From Siphonodentalium dalli (lineage: Eukaryota; Mollusca; Scaphopoda; Gadilida; Siphonodentaliidae): a stretch of DNA of 64,000 nt. The translations under genes and the position numbers were made by a program. Under the pieces are notes generated by a model that searched no databases, was not told where the DNA came from, and saw only the letters and a list, made by a program, of their open reading frames with translations. Numbering within the stretch: position 1 is the stretch's first letter; each line of letters opens with the position of its first letter. The stretch lies in NCBI GenBank assembly GCA_032622095.1, contig CP136063.1, positions 36,496,106-36,560,105 on the forward strand, in the 5' to 3' direction. Positions 45,313 to 55,877 of the stretch are shown here, piece by piece.

Positions 45313-46414
45313 AACACTTTCAATCTGACTGGATCCTCACAAAATTACTTCTTGAAAGGTACCCACAAAATGTTTTACTATATCAAAGGGCAGATTTATC
45401 AAATGATAGAAATTATTATATAGTTCTTTCAGATTACAAGGCATGTCTTATGTAACACTTTGGATATGGTAGCTTCCATTATTATTATCATATACTCGGC
45501 TTAGTGAAGGTTAATCTTGTGACCACTGAAAAGCTGCCAGTACAAAATTCAAAATATAATTAAGACACACCAGAAAGCAAGATGTGTGACCCCTAACTGG
45601 GGTGTCGACACAGAAGCCACGATGTGATCTTCGGTGGCTGGCCTGTCAGCCAGATATATATACAAACTCTTGTTACTCATTTATCATGCAATTAAATATG
45701 TTGTTAAACCATACTCAAGAAGATTAATCTCACGTCAAATTACCTGGGAGTGTTATACTTGATTTGAAGAAAAAAAACGAGTATGTCATTGGCTTTGATG
45801 TGGCATGCAGATTCAAAACAAGCATAATAACCTTATAAGATGGAAATAACCCTGGTAGAGTCTCAGCTATCAGTATTTGCAATCAGGAATGTGAAGAAGA
45901 TCACATTTTAACAGTGCAGTGCTTCTCTAGGAGAATTTATATCATGGAGACAGAGAAATTACAAATATGTCCAAGTCCTGTAGAAATTGCGATGAAGGGA
46001 ATAATGAGGGCACGGAATTTCAAAGTGAGAGACAACATGGCGTACAGGAGTTTATTCTACTTGAAATATCAAATGAAGTGGTAGATGACCAAATTAACAC
46101 CCAATTTCTGGACTACATGAATAATCACTGGTTCATTTCTAATTGGGCCAGTGCATTCACATTACAATTATTATAGAGTGTGCCCATTATAATCACTGGT
46201 TCATTCTAATTGGGCCGGTGCATTCACATCAGAATCATTATAGAGTTCATTATAAGAGCCCATTGTTGAGCGTAGAAACCCACTATTCCTCATTAATAAC
46301 ACAACAGAGAGGAAATTTAGGCACATTGATGAACATTTATAGTTTTGTTGTTAAAGCAATTGATGAAATAATCCCTCAAGAAGTGTTACAAACTTCAAAA
46401 TACAACTCATCTTT
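45313..46414. other. non-coding, with a roughly 70-bp direct duplication
   Basis: AATCACTGGTTCATT..AATTGGGCC.GTGCATTCACAT is repeated at about 46122 and 46191. The frames at 45967-46176 and 46143-46451 overlap this duplication and are not convincing. Otherwise nothing was recognised. Confidence 0.4.
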
Positions 46415-47287
46415 AATGGAGCTTTCCACAGAGGCCACGCCCACAGCGTAGTCCCGCCCAATGGCAATTTATTAGAATATATTCGACCAATCAGGTGCCG
46501 AGCCGGCCGCTGGCTGCGGAGATTTTTTTCGACGCCATCTTTCTTCACCCTATTTTGGATATCCATGCATACATTCAGTGTTAAATTGGCTATATTCAAA
46601 CAACGTTTTTGTTGTCAAATCATAATATACTGAGATTTATATTTGCGGCATGATGTTATAAATTTATCCGTCATTATAACAGTGTTTTTCGTTTAGCATG
46701 ACACTTGTCCTAATTTTCACATTTAATGGCAAAACGAATGTATGTTCTCTGGTTTAGATATATTAGATTTCAGTGATCTGTCTGTCTGTTCTGGTCTGTA
46801 TGCAATTTTTCTTCCTGAGCCCTTGATCGATTTTAACCAAATTTGGTGTGGTGCCTCGGGGTACCACGGCAGATGTTATAACGAATTTATATTTTAAATT
46901 AAATTTTTTAAACAAATAAAAAATTGTAAATTTGTTTTTTGAATTTTTGAATTTTTAGCAAGAAGTTTCAATTTAAAAATCTAAAAAGAATTTTTTTTAA
47001 TTAAATTAAAAACAAATTTAATTAAAAAATTTAAAGATTCAATCCAAAAATCTAAAAAGATAATAAAAAAAATTAATTGAAAACTTTTAATTTAAAATTT
47101 TTAAATTTGTTTTTAATTTAAAAAAAAAATTATTATTTTGTTTTTGTTCAACAGCAGATCAAAGTCTAAAAAAAATTAAATTAATCTAAGTCGATCTCAG
47201 GTAACAGACAATATTTATGTGGATAAAGTATTTTTACCAGTGGGCGGGACTACCGCTGTGGGTGTGGCCTCTGTGGAAAGCTCCATT
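46415..47287. mobile_element. terminal-inverted-repeat miniature element, 870 bp, very AT-rich interior
   Basis: Inverted ends of about 46 bp (46415-46460 and 47241-47287) read AATGGAGCTTTCCACAGAGG inward and differ at about two positions. The interior near 46880-47150 is composed of AAATTT-type palindromic A/T runs. The target duplication could not be resolved. No coding sequence. Confidence 0.6.
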
Positions 47288-47494
47288 GGCCAATATAACG
47301 ATAAAGCAAAATGAGATGAATTCAGTATTGCAGGGAAAATAATTATTTAAAAACAATTGTGTAATTCGAGAGAACTCAAGTGATTTCTGAAGAAGTTTGA
47401 ATAAATGAATAAATTGAGTAAATGAAAATGACCCAGACTGATGTTACAAGAAAGTCGTTTATGCCACTTAGACCCTATTCATTTTACAAAAAAT

Positions 47495-47548
47495 AGCCAG
47501 GTCGGCCAGCCATTAGAATGCAGCCAGGTCGGCCAGCCATTAGAATGC
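47495..47548. repeat. 27-bp direct repeat, two copies
   Basis: AGCCAGGTCGGCCAGCCATT plus AGAATGC is repeated exactly, back to back, about 100 bp outside the Harbinger element. Confidence 0.75.
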
Positions 47549-47646
47549 CCCACTATGAAGGGCCACATAATAAACTCAGCTTCAAAAGACTTAACAAACA
47601 TATGCTAATGTTGTTGAAAAACAAAATCTCGATGTGAAACGATATT

Positions 47647-47786
47647 GGCTGCGGACACACGTATCACAGTTTCGATGGCATAGTAGGTGTGACAATTAAT
47701 TATGGTGCAATATTGGTGACACTTGGTCGTCATATTTCTGTGCCATAGTGAGCCATGTCGCCCGCCGGACATTCACACAATGAGTC
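47647..47786 (+). repeat. left 140-bp terminal inverted repeat of the Harbinger element
   Basis: It pairs with 51370-51509 over its full 140 bp. The outer 65 or so bases differ at about two positions; the inner part (GTGACA..CATGTCGCCC..ATTCACACAATGAGTC) is more diverged. Confidence 0.85.
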
Positions 47787-48034
47787 TTTTCCAAGCTCTA
47801 TCAGCGTCGAGATCGACATCTCAATGATTTATCTAACCGAATGTCTTGTCGCTGTTGATCTTTACTCAACACGCAATGTTATATTTTAATGCTAACACAC
47901 AAGTCCACTTGATAACTTAATGAATACCTTGTTTCTGTCAACAGTCATGATTGTTCTTACTAAGAACAAATCACCGGTGTAATTTCTCAGCATATATAAA
48001 AGTGGGTCAAACATTGCGATCAGTTATAAGTGTT

Positions 48035-49660
48035 ATGTCGCGTTCACATGTACGGTCGAATGATGATACGTTGTTGGCCCTTGTGGGTCTGGGCACGTTA
48101 CTATTGGGAGAACTGGAACGAACAAAACGACATCTAAATCGTAAGTGCTGGACAAAACCAATGAACTCCACCCTAGAACGGAACCGGTATGGAATTTCTC
48201 ACAGTCTACTGCAGGAATTAGAAGACGCGGATGAGAAAGAATTCACCAACTTCACGAGGTAAATATAAATGTTTATGTTGATAGGTGCATATTACCAGGA
48301 GAGTATTACTATTGAGACATAACCATTTCACATGGGTGGACAATATAAAATATATTATAGGGTGAGTTGATGGCTGGTGCCACAGTCCCATGATGTACAT
48401 AGTTCCAGTGCCACCGGGGGCCTATACATTACAACGCATCGTGCGAATGTTCTTGGGTGAGAATGCGTGCGTATTTGCAGTAAAGTTATTTTGGCATTCT
48501 GTGTTTTCGGCGTCTGTGTCTTCTGCGTCGTTTTCAGCGTATAAAATATGGCCCACTCTATGATTGCATATGGGAGGGGGTGATAATTTGTCAAAATATG
48601 TTATGAGCTACTTTACATGGTGTTTTCTTTTTTCTTCAGGCTGAACAAGTCGGAGTTCCATACCGTATTGCAAAAAGTGACCCCATTGATTGCGAAACAA
48701 GATACAGTTATGAGATCAGCGTTGACTCCATATGAAAAACTTGCCACAACACTCAGATTTCTTGCTACAGGGGAAACGTACACAAGTCTACACTTCACTT
48801 CCAGAATCGCCAGATCAACCATTGGTGCGTTTATTCCGGAAGTTTGTGATGCTATTTACGACACTCTACAGGGAGATTTCTTGAGAATGCCCGAAAACAA
48901 GCAAGAGTGGTTGCTCCACGCAGATAACTTTGACAAAATGTGGCAGTTTCCTCATTGCTTGGGTGCAATCGATGGGAAACACATTGAAATTCGGAGGCCG
49001 TCTGACAGTGCATGCGATCATCGGAACTATAAGGACTACGAGAGCATTGTTCTGATGGCTGTAGTTGATGCAACGGGAAAATTTATATGTTATGATCTGG
49101 GATCACCAGGGAGTAGTGCTGATGGTGGCATTTTCAAGGACAGTGGGATGTGTGATATACAGCAGAACTTCCCAGATGCTAGTCCACTTTCCAGTCCTAA
49201 CAGAACACTGAGCATACCGTATTTCCTTGTTGGTGATGACGCTTTCGCATTAAGCAATCACCTAATGAAGCCGTATCCCCATCGAACAGCCATTGGTGAT
49301 CAGAAAGTTTTCAATTACCGACTTTCGAGGGCACGTAGGACCGTCGAGTGTGCATTTGGTGTTTTGGTGGCTAGATTTAGAATACTTCTAGGGTCCATAC
49401 AGTTGGACACCGATAACGTGAATCGGGTAGTCCGTGCATGCATTGCTCTTCACAATTTTCTTGGGAAGGATGCGGATTTAGGTGTTTCGCAGAGCGGATG
49501 TTTACGATATGCTGAACATAATGCACAGTTGACTGCAACTGGAGATATTGGAGATTCGACAACTGTTCCGAATGTCGATGCTCGTGAAGTGAGGGACGAA
49601 CTCAGTGACTTTTTTTTTGATGAGGGTGCGCTCCCTTTTCAGTGGAGTCTTATTGAGTAA
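48035..49660 (+). CDS. PIF/Harbinger transposase (HARBI1-like DDE nuclease), two exons
   Basis: The coding sequence joins 48035-48258 and 48640-49660. The donor is GTAAAT, the acceptor TTTCTTCAG, and the Arg codon AG|G is split across the intron. The product is 414 residues, a normal length for the family. The N-terminal 75 residues are basic and helical, and a helix-turn-helix-like stretch (SRIARSTIGAF) follows near 129-139. The DDE_4-type nuclease domain starts at FPHCLGAIDGKHIEIRRP. Candidate metal ligands are Asp186 (AIDG), Asp236 (SSADGG) or Asp275 (VGDDAF), and Glu311 (RRTVECAFG). It would cut and join the element ends at TWA/ATT-type targets. No stop or frameshift was seen. The start ATG at 48035 is chosen because upstream in-frame ATG 47951 lies closer to the terminal repeat and adds an unlikely leader. 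Confidence 0.85.
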
Positions 49661-49890
49661 TAATTATTATGTGCTTGCAAAATTCAACACTCGATTTAAT
49701 GAGATTAAACTATAAACTATGTTTTATAATGTGTGCGGTTTATGTGTATAGTCGTGTAGTCCCAGTAATATGCCATATGTAAATATTTCGCTGCTTAAAT
49801 GTAGGTGTCATTGAACTCTTGACAATTGTTTTGGTAGTTTTGAAATATTTTTCAAATGACTAATATTAACATGTACTGATATATGATTAT

Positions 49891-50044
49891 AAGGAATGAC
49901 TTGCTGGTTGATTGGGGTCATTGGTTTTGACCGGCAGGGTAGTTAAACAAAGTTCGTTTGAATCATTTTGGGATTCACACACTTTATTTAATTACTCTGC
50001 CGGTCAAAATCCAATGATCCCAATCGATCTGCAAGTCGTTCCTT
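49891..50044. repeat. 154-bp inverted repeat between the convergent Harbinger genes
   Basis: AAGGAATGACTTGCTGG..TTGACCGGCAGGGTAGTTAAA on the left is matched in inverted form on the right (about 57-bp arms with several mismatches) around a roughly 40-bp centre. It lies about 230 bp past the transposase stop and 50 bp past the MADF gene stop. It may be a bidirectional 3'-end structure or a nested miniature element; no clear target duplication was seen. Confidence 0.65.
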
Positions 50045-50095
50045 GAGTAACGTATTTACCAAGCTAATTTATCCCCGGAACAACTGTTCTTAACA

Positions 50096-51092
50096 TTAAT
50101 ATATGTGGTTCCGGCGTGTATGGGTGTGTTTATAAGTTATCTTTTCTGCGTATGTCCAACTTCGAATGTCCGTGGTGACACATGACTGTCCAGTCGGATA
50201 AACATTACCATTCTGCATTCCATTCAGAGAATTATAATTCGATGTGAACATAACATTAGATCCTTGATTAGATTGTCCATTCATCGAAGATCCAACATTT
50301 GGATACGCTGGCACCGTCGGTCCGGAAATAAAAGTTGAAGGGAAACTTTGATTTCCTTGGAAATTTTGTAAATAGCTGCTGCTCTCTTCAAAATTATATA
50401 CAGTGGTTTGTAGCAAAAACTTGAGTCTACGTCGCTTTTCTGCATCCGGACAACGCCTCAGGGCCATCGCGATGTCTCTACCAAACACATCACATTCATC
50501 CTCTTTCTGTGTAACATTATCGGCGATTGTAGCGAATGCCTGGGCTGCTGTGTCCACCCATGACGTAGCACCACGCTTCCTTCTCACGTTGTGTCGACGG
50601 TAGCGTCGATTGCACAGAACTGTTATCGTTTGTGTCATTACTGCTGGTAGCAGGCACATCAGCATCACCTGAAATACTATCCGAGATACTGGCTTGTGTT
50701 ACATCGGAGTGGTCAGAAACGACGGTATTTGCACGTGTTTGTGGAATGTTAGAATAAGTCCCTGGTCCGGTCCACAGACTTTCCTCCAGAAAAGAGCATT
50801 CCTCAAAAAACTTCCATTTTGGTACATATATATCTTTGGCAGCAACGCCGCTTTTCTTGCTTTTATTCACCTTTCTCACTTCCTCTCGATACATGGTCCT
50901 TAAACTCTGTATTTTACTCTTCAGTGATTTTTCCGATAAACCCGGAATAATCGTGGACAAAATTTCCAAAAGTTCGTTATAATCAGCTTTTTTCTTGTTT
51001 AGATCCTTGTATAAGTCGCTTTGTTTATTCCATATACTTTCTCTTATCTGCATCGCTTCCAACAATTCCGATACAGCTGCATCTGTCCACAT
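50096..51092 (-). pseudogene. MADF-domain (Myb/SANT-like) accessory protein of the Harbinger element, frameshifted
   Basis: The minus-strand ATG at 51092 opens a MADF domain: WTDAAVSELLEAMQIRESIW, then LSEKSLKSKIQSLRTMYREE, a Lys-rich loop, and KWKFFEECSFLEE. A Ser/Thr/Asp-rich linker follows. This frame runs on to 50517 but loses sense after STLPSTQREK. The neighbouring frame then gives a plausible C-terminal part: RKRGATSWVDTAAQAFATIA, a MALRRCPDAEKRRRLKF segment similar to the BESS-like C-terminal region of such proteins, and a Gln/Asn/Ser-rich tail ending at 50096. The switch lies near 50575-50592. The overlap is too short for an intron, so this is an indel or a sequencing error. The product would be the DNA-binding partner of the transposase. 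Confidence 0.75.
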
Positions 51093-51369
51093 GATGTTAG
51101 CCTAATTATGCGTAGAATTTAACGTCGCAAAATAAAACACGCAATTGGGGAACTGACTTAATACGCGTGAAAATAATATAAGTAGATAAACATGTATTCA
51201 GCTCATATCAATAAAAACATGCCACTTGCATGATATGTGAGTGAATAGGTTCAAACACAATTATGGACGATCGATCGTGCAATTTTATGTATCGTAGAGA
51301 ATACAATGTGGCTAAACGTAATGAGTAGAGATCAGCCTTGGTGAAACGCAATGGGTTAATTGGTCAGTC

Positions 51370-51509
51370 GACTCACTGTGTGAATATGCGGTGGGCGACA
51401 TGACTTCCTATGCCATATAAATTATGTTGGCCAATTGTCACCAAACTCCACCATAATTAATTGTCACACCTACTATGCCATCGAAACTGTGGTACGTGTG
51501 TCCGCAGCC
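51370..51509 (-). repeat. right 140-bp terminal inverted repeat of the Harbinger element
   Basis: This is the inverted partner of 47647-47786, the same length, ending CGTGTGTCCGCAGCC directly before the ATT target copy. The MADF gene reads away from it, so it also contains that gene's upstream region. Confidence 0.85.
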
Positions 51510-51524
51510 ATTCTTATTTTCCAG

Positions 51525-51760
51525 GAAATTAAATTGCACTTCAGCGCAATTAATTTTCCATATATGGCTAAACCCCCCCCCCAGGTAATGAATAAATCCA
51601 ATTGAAAATTAAGTGTGCTGAAGCGCAATTATTGTCCCGCATATGGGAACACCCAGTTAATTAATGAATATATCCAATAGAAAATTAATTGTGCTGAAGC
51701 GCAATTCAATTGCTGAAGCGCAATTATTTACCCAAATATGGCTAACCCCCAGTTAAATAA
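51525..51760. repeat. irregular repeats of GCTGAAGCGCAATT
   Basis: GAAGCGCAATT, its relative TTCAGCGCAATT and the phrases CATATATGG / CCCAGTTAA.TAATGAAT recur three to four times at about 80-bp spacing. Related GCGCAATT motifs are present near 6905-7135. This looks like a worn tandem repeat. Confidence 0.5.
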
Positions 51761-51820
51761 TGAATAAATCCTAATGATCATGTGTCTAGCAAATAACTGT
51801 TTGATTGGCTGACTCAGTGA

Positions 51821-52030
51821 CTGCACTTCTGCACTAAAATTGCGGCCTCGAATCCTAGTGTTGTGGCAAGTGAAATTCAAGAGATGCTGCAAGCAGAAAC
51901 CGAACGATCAGATTCCGATTTTGAAGACCACTTGTTTACTAATATAAGAAAGGAATTTAAAAGGAAGAAACATGCCAGAAGACCTTATTCAAAGGCATCT
52001 CCTGCAAAAGATACTCTTATCAAATTCTAG
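51821..52030 (+). CDS. possible terminal exon, charged C-terminal region
   Basis: A frame of 69 codons with no obvious ATG before codon 26 encodes SNPSVVASEIQEMLQAETER, SDSDFEDHLFTNIRKEF and a Lys/Arg-rich end (KRKKHARRPYSKASPAKD), then stops at TAG 52028. Amino-acid use is coding-like and the upstream TGA could lie in an intron. Family and splice acceptor were not recognised. A 27-bp duplication (TCCCAAGAGTCCAACTTCAG) follows the stop. Confidence 0.35.
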   Translation: MHFCTKIAASNPSVVASEIQEMLQAETERSDSDFEDHLFTNIRKEFKRKKHARRPYSKASPAKDTLIKF

Positions 52031-53025
52031 GTGGACTCCCAAGAGTCCAACTTCAGAACTCCCAAGAGTCCAACTTCAGATTCAGAGGAAATTTAATTTA
52101 TTGGTAAAATTTGATACAAATGCACTTTATTAAATGATTAGATATTGAACACTGAATTTAATTCATATAAGTATATTTGCCAAACACCAAAAGACACCAA
52201 AAGACAATAAAACATTTTTTCAAGTAATTAACACGAATGAATAATAGAATTTAAAAAAAGTGTATATTTTTCAAACAGTAGCAATATGCATTCCACTATC
52301 ACACTCTAATCTAATCCTTTATTCTACCTACTCTTTTATTTCGTTATCTGACTCAATATATAATTATGTAACATTTATCATTGTGTAATACCACCAATAT
52401 ATGCTTATTTTGGGTCAATAAAACTTTCTAAAAACAAATAAATATTTGCCGTACATAATTTGTCTCAATCCCCGCAGATATTAATTTGATTTTTAAGTTA
52501 TATTTGTGTAATGTATTGAATAAAAATTTTCTCGCGAAATGTTCTGGGAAAATTCCCACTTCAAAAATAATCCTATCGGAAAATGGCGGACATATTTAAA
52601 AAAGCACCTGTCTTTTATGTAAACACCATCGTTTACATGGCTCGGGGACTATTCCTCCCATCGGACCACAATTTTGGCATAGTCACCCAATATCACACAT
52701 ATATACATTAGTTAGTAAAAGTCAGTTTAACGTCGATTGATATTTTCCAGAGTAGTCATGCGAATACGATTCTTATTATTAAAGGCATTTGCGAGGTTCA
52801 GAAGTAATACACGGTGATAAAAAAAAACAAAAAAACAATAACACTATTAGAGGGGTCCATGTAGTACTGAGCTTAATGCTGATAATATATTATTTTGCGA
52901 TGTATGTTTATACACAATATAAAAACAATACATACACAACTAGCAATTGGCGTTAAACTGACTTTTATTAGCTATAACATTATTTCCTGTGAGTACACAT
53001 GTGTCAATCAGGGGGTTGCTTATTG
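52031..53025. other. non-coding; no feature recognised
   Basis: AT-rich, with an AATAAA near 52210 and another near 52437. A segment near 52560-52640 is more GC-rich, but no gene start is supported. Confidence 0.4.
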
Positions 53026-53506
53026 TTTAAAGGTACTCAATCCGAACAGGGGGGTTCCCCCGTCTCAACAGATTCCAACAACAACAATCCTATAAAACTC
53101 CTCTCAATTACTATTTCCGTGGCTTCGGAGGTAAAAAATATTTGATACGAGTCGAGGAACTCATCAAACAAAACACATATTTTAGAAATCTATTATTTTT
53201 CATTATCGGGAATACTTTCTGTTCCCCGAACTCAGTCAAAATTGCGTTATTATTACCACTTGATTTTAGAGTTATCCATCCTTGACTGTTTGAATAAATT
53301 TTGGTATACACCTCCCGAGCAGATAACGACAGCTTGAAGGCAATTATTAGTACTCATCTCGAGTAAATAACAAAATTTCAAAAATCAATATCTAACACCT
53401 CTGAGCTTTGTTTGATGGGTTCCTCGACTCGAATCAAATATTTTTTACCCCCGAAGCCAAAGAAATAGTAATTGAGCGGAGTTTTAACGGATTGAGTACC
53501 TTTAAA
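53026..53506. mobile_element. fold-back element with ends TTTAAAGGTACTCAATCCG
   Basis: The left end TTTAAAGGTACTCAATCCG (53026) matches, inverted, CGGATTGAGTACCTTTAAA (ends 53506). The inverted similarity continues inward through CTCAATTACTATTTC.., GGCTTCGG.GGTAAAAAAT and CGAGTCGAGGAAC, about 95 bp in all. The left arm carries a roughly 45-bp insertion at 53045-53092. The short open frames inside are arm translations. The TTTAAA at the ends may be or contain a TTAA target. Confidence 0.6.
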
Positions 53507-55028
53507 GTATTAGGTTATCATTCTGTCCATCCGTCCGTTTGTTTTTAGCTGAAGTTGGTATGTGTATCTGGGAGGCTAACGATACCTGTCAAGTTTGAAG
53601 AAGTGTTCTGTCCAATTATTTAGAGAGTTACGACCCCCCCTTTTCGTCTTAGAATTTGACAGTATTTTGACATTGAAAGCATGGGGTATATGTGTTTTTT
53701 TTCGAATTTAATGTAATTACTATTTTTTTCTTATGTTGTAAAACAATTCGAAAATGTCTAAAGGACTTATTTTATCGCTACCCCCACGATGCTCTCGTTA
53801 TATTATGTATGAAAATACGAATGCTGTTTCGGCGCTGTTGGCATTCTATACTGTTTTGAAGAAAAAAACAAACTTTTTTGAATTAAATTTTATAATACAA
53901 CTGCAGGTATTAATGGTTGGTCTATTTTTATAGTATATATGACAAGTTATGTTTTATGGTGGTGATGTATATGACAATCATTAGGTGTTTTGTTGATTCT
54001 TTTGGAAAAAGAAATATTTTTGACTACTTTTTATATTTTTTATAATACACTTTATACAGGCATTAATATTTTGTTGTTTTTTTTTCATATTATGCATGCC
54101 AAACGTTGTTGTTTTTTTTTTGGCGGTGTATGCCATGTTCTAAGATACGTTCCGTCCAATTTATTTCAAAACGAGTTACGACCATTTTTCTACTTAACAT
54201 TTGACCGTACAATTCGAAATGTCTAAAGGACTTATTTTACCTCTACCCATCGATGCTCTCGCTTATATTATGTATGAAAATACGAATGCTGTTTCGGCGC
54301 TGATATATTTGGCATTCTATACTGCGTTGGTTTTGAAAAACACAAACTTTTTTGACTAAATTTTATAATACACCTAAGGGTATTAATGGTTGGTCTTGTT
54401 TTATATCGACCAAAAGGGTGTCAGTAAACTCCCATCCTGACCGACTCTAATCATGCTTATTTTTTCCCCCAGCAATTCAGGGGTCCATAACTGGTTTTTC
54501 AACAAAAATAACATTCATAATATGATCTGGCACATATAACTAAGACATCTTTTAATTTTTTAATAACATTAGTTAACTAAGTGACGTACATTTTTTTTAA
54601 CATGCGTACGAGTTGGTTAGGATTCGAGTTGACTGCTCCAAACTTTTTGTTATGTATAGCTGATGTGCATGTATGTTTATAACGTTTTATTAACTTTTGA
54701 TCATTGTAAAATATATCGATTTGTTGCTAACAGCGTTTTGTTACTTTTTTATAACGTAGGAAAACTATCCTACATATATCAAGATTCGGGTGTGGAGATA
54801 AGACTTGTGGGGGTCGTGATACGTGTCAGTGTCTATACTAATGGTGTTTAAGAGTATGCTGTATCAAAATGTTTGAAAATTGACGCGTAATCATTTAGGA
54901 TCATTTAGGAAACGCTGTCCCCCGCTTGACCCTATAATTAATGAACTGATGTTAATCTTTTTGAATTCCTTACCGGCGTTATGTCATGCGATGACATAAC
55001 GGACCCCCCTCATTATACACAATACACG
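53507..55028. other. non-coding, with a direct duplication
   Basis: A segment beginning TAAAGGACTTATTTTA and containing GAAAATACGAATGCTGTTTC and GGTATTAATGGTTGGTCT occurs at 53759-53935 and again at 54222-54404, with small differences and about 463 bp apart. The remainder is T-rich. The frames at 53990-54226 and 54663-54851 are unsupported. Confidence 0.5.
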
Positions 55029-55038
55029 TATATATAAG
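55029..55038 (+). promoter_or_regulatory. TATA box candidate for the 55101 gene
   Basis: TATATATAAG lies about 70 bp before the main ATG, so a start site near 55060 would leave a short leader. Within that leader an ATG at 55085 opens a 7-codon frame ending at TGA 55108, overlapping the main start at 55101. That arrangement normally lowers translation of the main frame. Confidence 0.45.
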
Positions 55039-55100
55039 ATATTTTGTGGTGGTTTTACACACATCCGAAATTATTTTCGTAAGCATGAGTTCAACACGAC

Positions 55101-55877
55101 ATGGTTGAGGCATACACATCTACAGAGGCATTACCAATTGTGTCGTCTACGGAACCACCTACAAACATTTTGTCTGCCGACACATATCCCGGTGTACACA
55201 CTATAGGGATGTGGGAGGCGGTTGCGAGTGCTGCGGCAGCCGCATTGGTCAGTGTCATTGTGGGAGCGCTTGGTTGGTGTTTAAAGCGATTGTTGAACCA
55301 GAGGCAGCGCATTAGACTTGAATATGCACCACGTAGCATGTCGGTGTCACCAACAACCCGTACCTCAACATCAATACCCCTGTTGGAGGATACAAGTTTT
55401 AATGCAGATGTGACGACCGACACTACACTGGACATTACAGCCAATACGTCTCACCCCGCCGAAACAGGCCAGGACTCTGTGGTAGATATGTCACAGGCTG
55501 ACCAGGACGTACTGATAGAAATGTCACCGGCTGCACCGACCGCCGACACTATATCCACGGTGTCGCCAATATATCTCGACCTTACACGGCCTGACGCAGA
55601 CTCTGTTGGGACAGATAACTCACAGTCTGCAACGTCTTGCGACAACAGCCCTGATACGTCGCCAAAAACCATACATGTGGACATTACCTGTTCGGGCACG
55701 GACACTCTGAGAGATGACGATTCATCCGATGCAACACCCTGTGACGTTAGCCCTGAAGTTTTGACACCCAAGGATTCTGGGATTTCCATGACATCAACGC
55801 CTCTGAGAAGGTCTCAGAGAGAGCGACACTATGAGGAAATAATGGCCACAAGCCTGATGTTTTGGCATAAAAACTGA
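55101..55877 (+). CDS. single-pass membrane protein with a Ser/Thr/Asp-rich repeat tail, 258 residues
   Basis: This is an intact, apparently intronless frame. Residues 1-38 are a short Ser/Thr-rich outer segment without a signal peptide. Residues 39-60 are a hydrophobic Ala/Val-rich membrane segment (ASAAAAALVSVIVGALGW). A Lys/Arg cluster (LKRLLNQRQRIR) then points the long tail to the cytoplasm, type III topology. The tail is rich in Ser, Thr and Asp and contains two 34-residue repeats (IYLDLT.. at 55569 and IHVDIT.. at 55671, both with ATxCDxSP). It ends with TSTPLRRSQRERHYEE. The gene at 7296-9093 shares the order of membrane segment, basic cluster, duplicated acidic Ser/Thr module and STP-[IL]-R-x-S-R end. 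No known domain or function was recognised. The frame could be the last exon of a longer gene, but the TATA box argues for a start here. Confidence 0.65.
   Translation: MVEAYTSTEALPIVSSTEPPTNILSADTYPGVHTIGMWEAVASAAAAALVSVIVGALGWCLKRLLNQRQRIRLEYAPRSMSVSPTTRTSTSIPLLEDTSFNADVTTDTTLDITANTSHPAETGQDSVVDMSQADQDVLIEMSPAAPTADTISTVSPIYLDLTRPDADSVGTDNSQSATSCDNSPDTSPKTIHVDITCSGTDTLRDDDSSDATPCDVSPEVLTPKDSGISMTSTPLRRSQRERHYEEIMATSLMFWHKN

Larger units (their letters stand above)
47647..51509. mobile_element. complete PIF/Harbinger DNA transposon, 3,863 bp
   Basis: Terminal inverted repeats start GGCTGCGGACACACGT. ATT precedes the left end (47644-47646) and follows the right end (51510-51512), giving a 3-bp target duplication. 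Inside are two convergent genes: a spliced DDE transposase on the plus strand and a MADF-domain gene on the minus strand. This is the standard autonomous layout of the superfamily, in which the MADF/Myb-like protein escorts the transposase to the nucleus and the ends. The transposase frame is intact, but the MADF gene is frameshifted. Confidence 0.9.

Noticed and set aside
55091-55789. Minus-strand frames opposite the 258-residue membrane protein
   Set aside because: They are shadows produced by the codon bias of the plus-strand gene.
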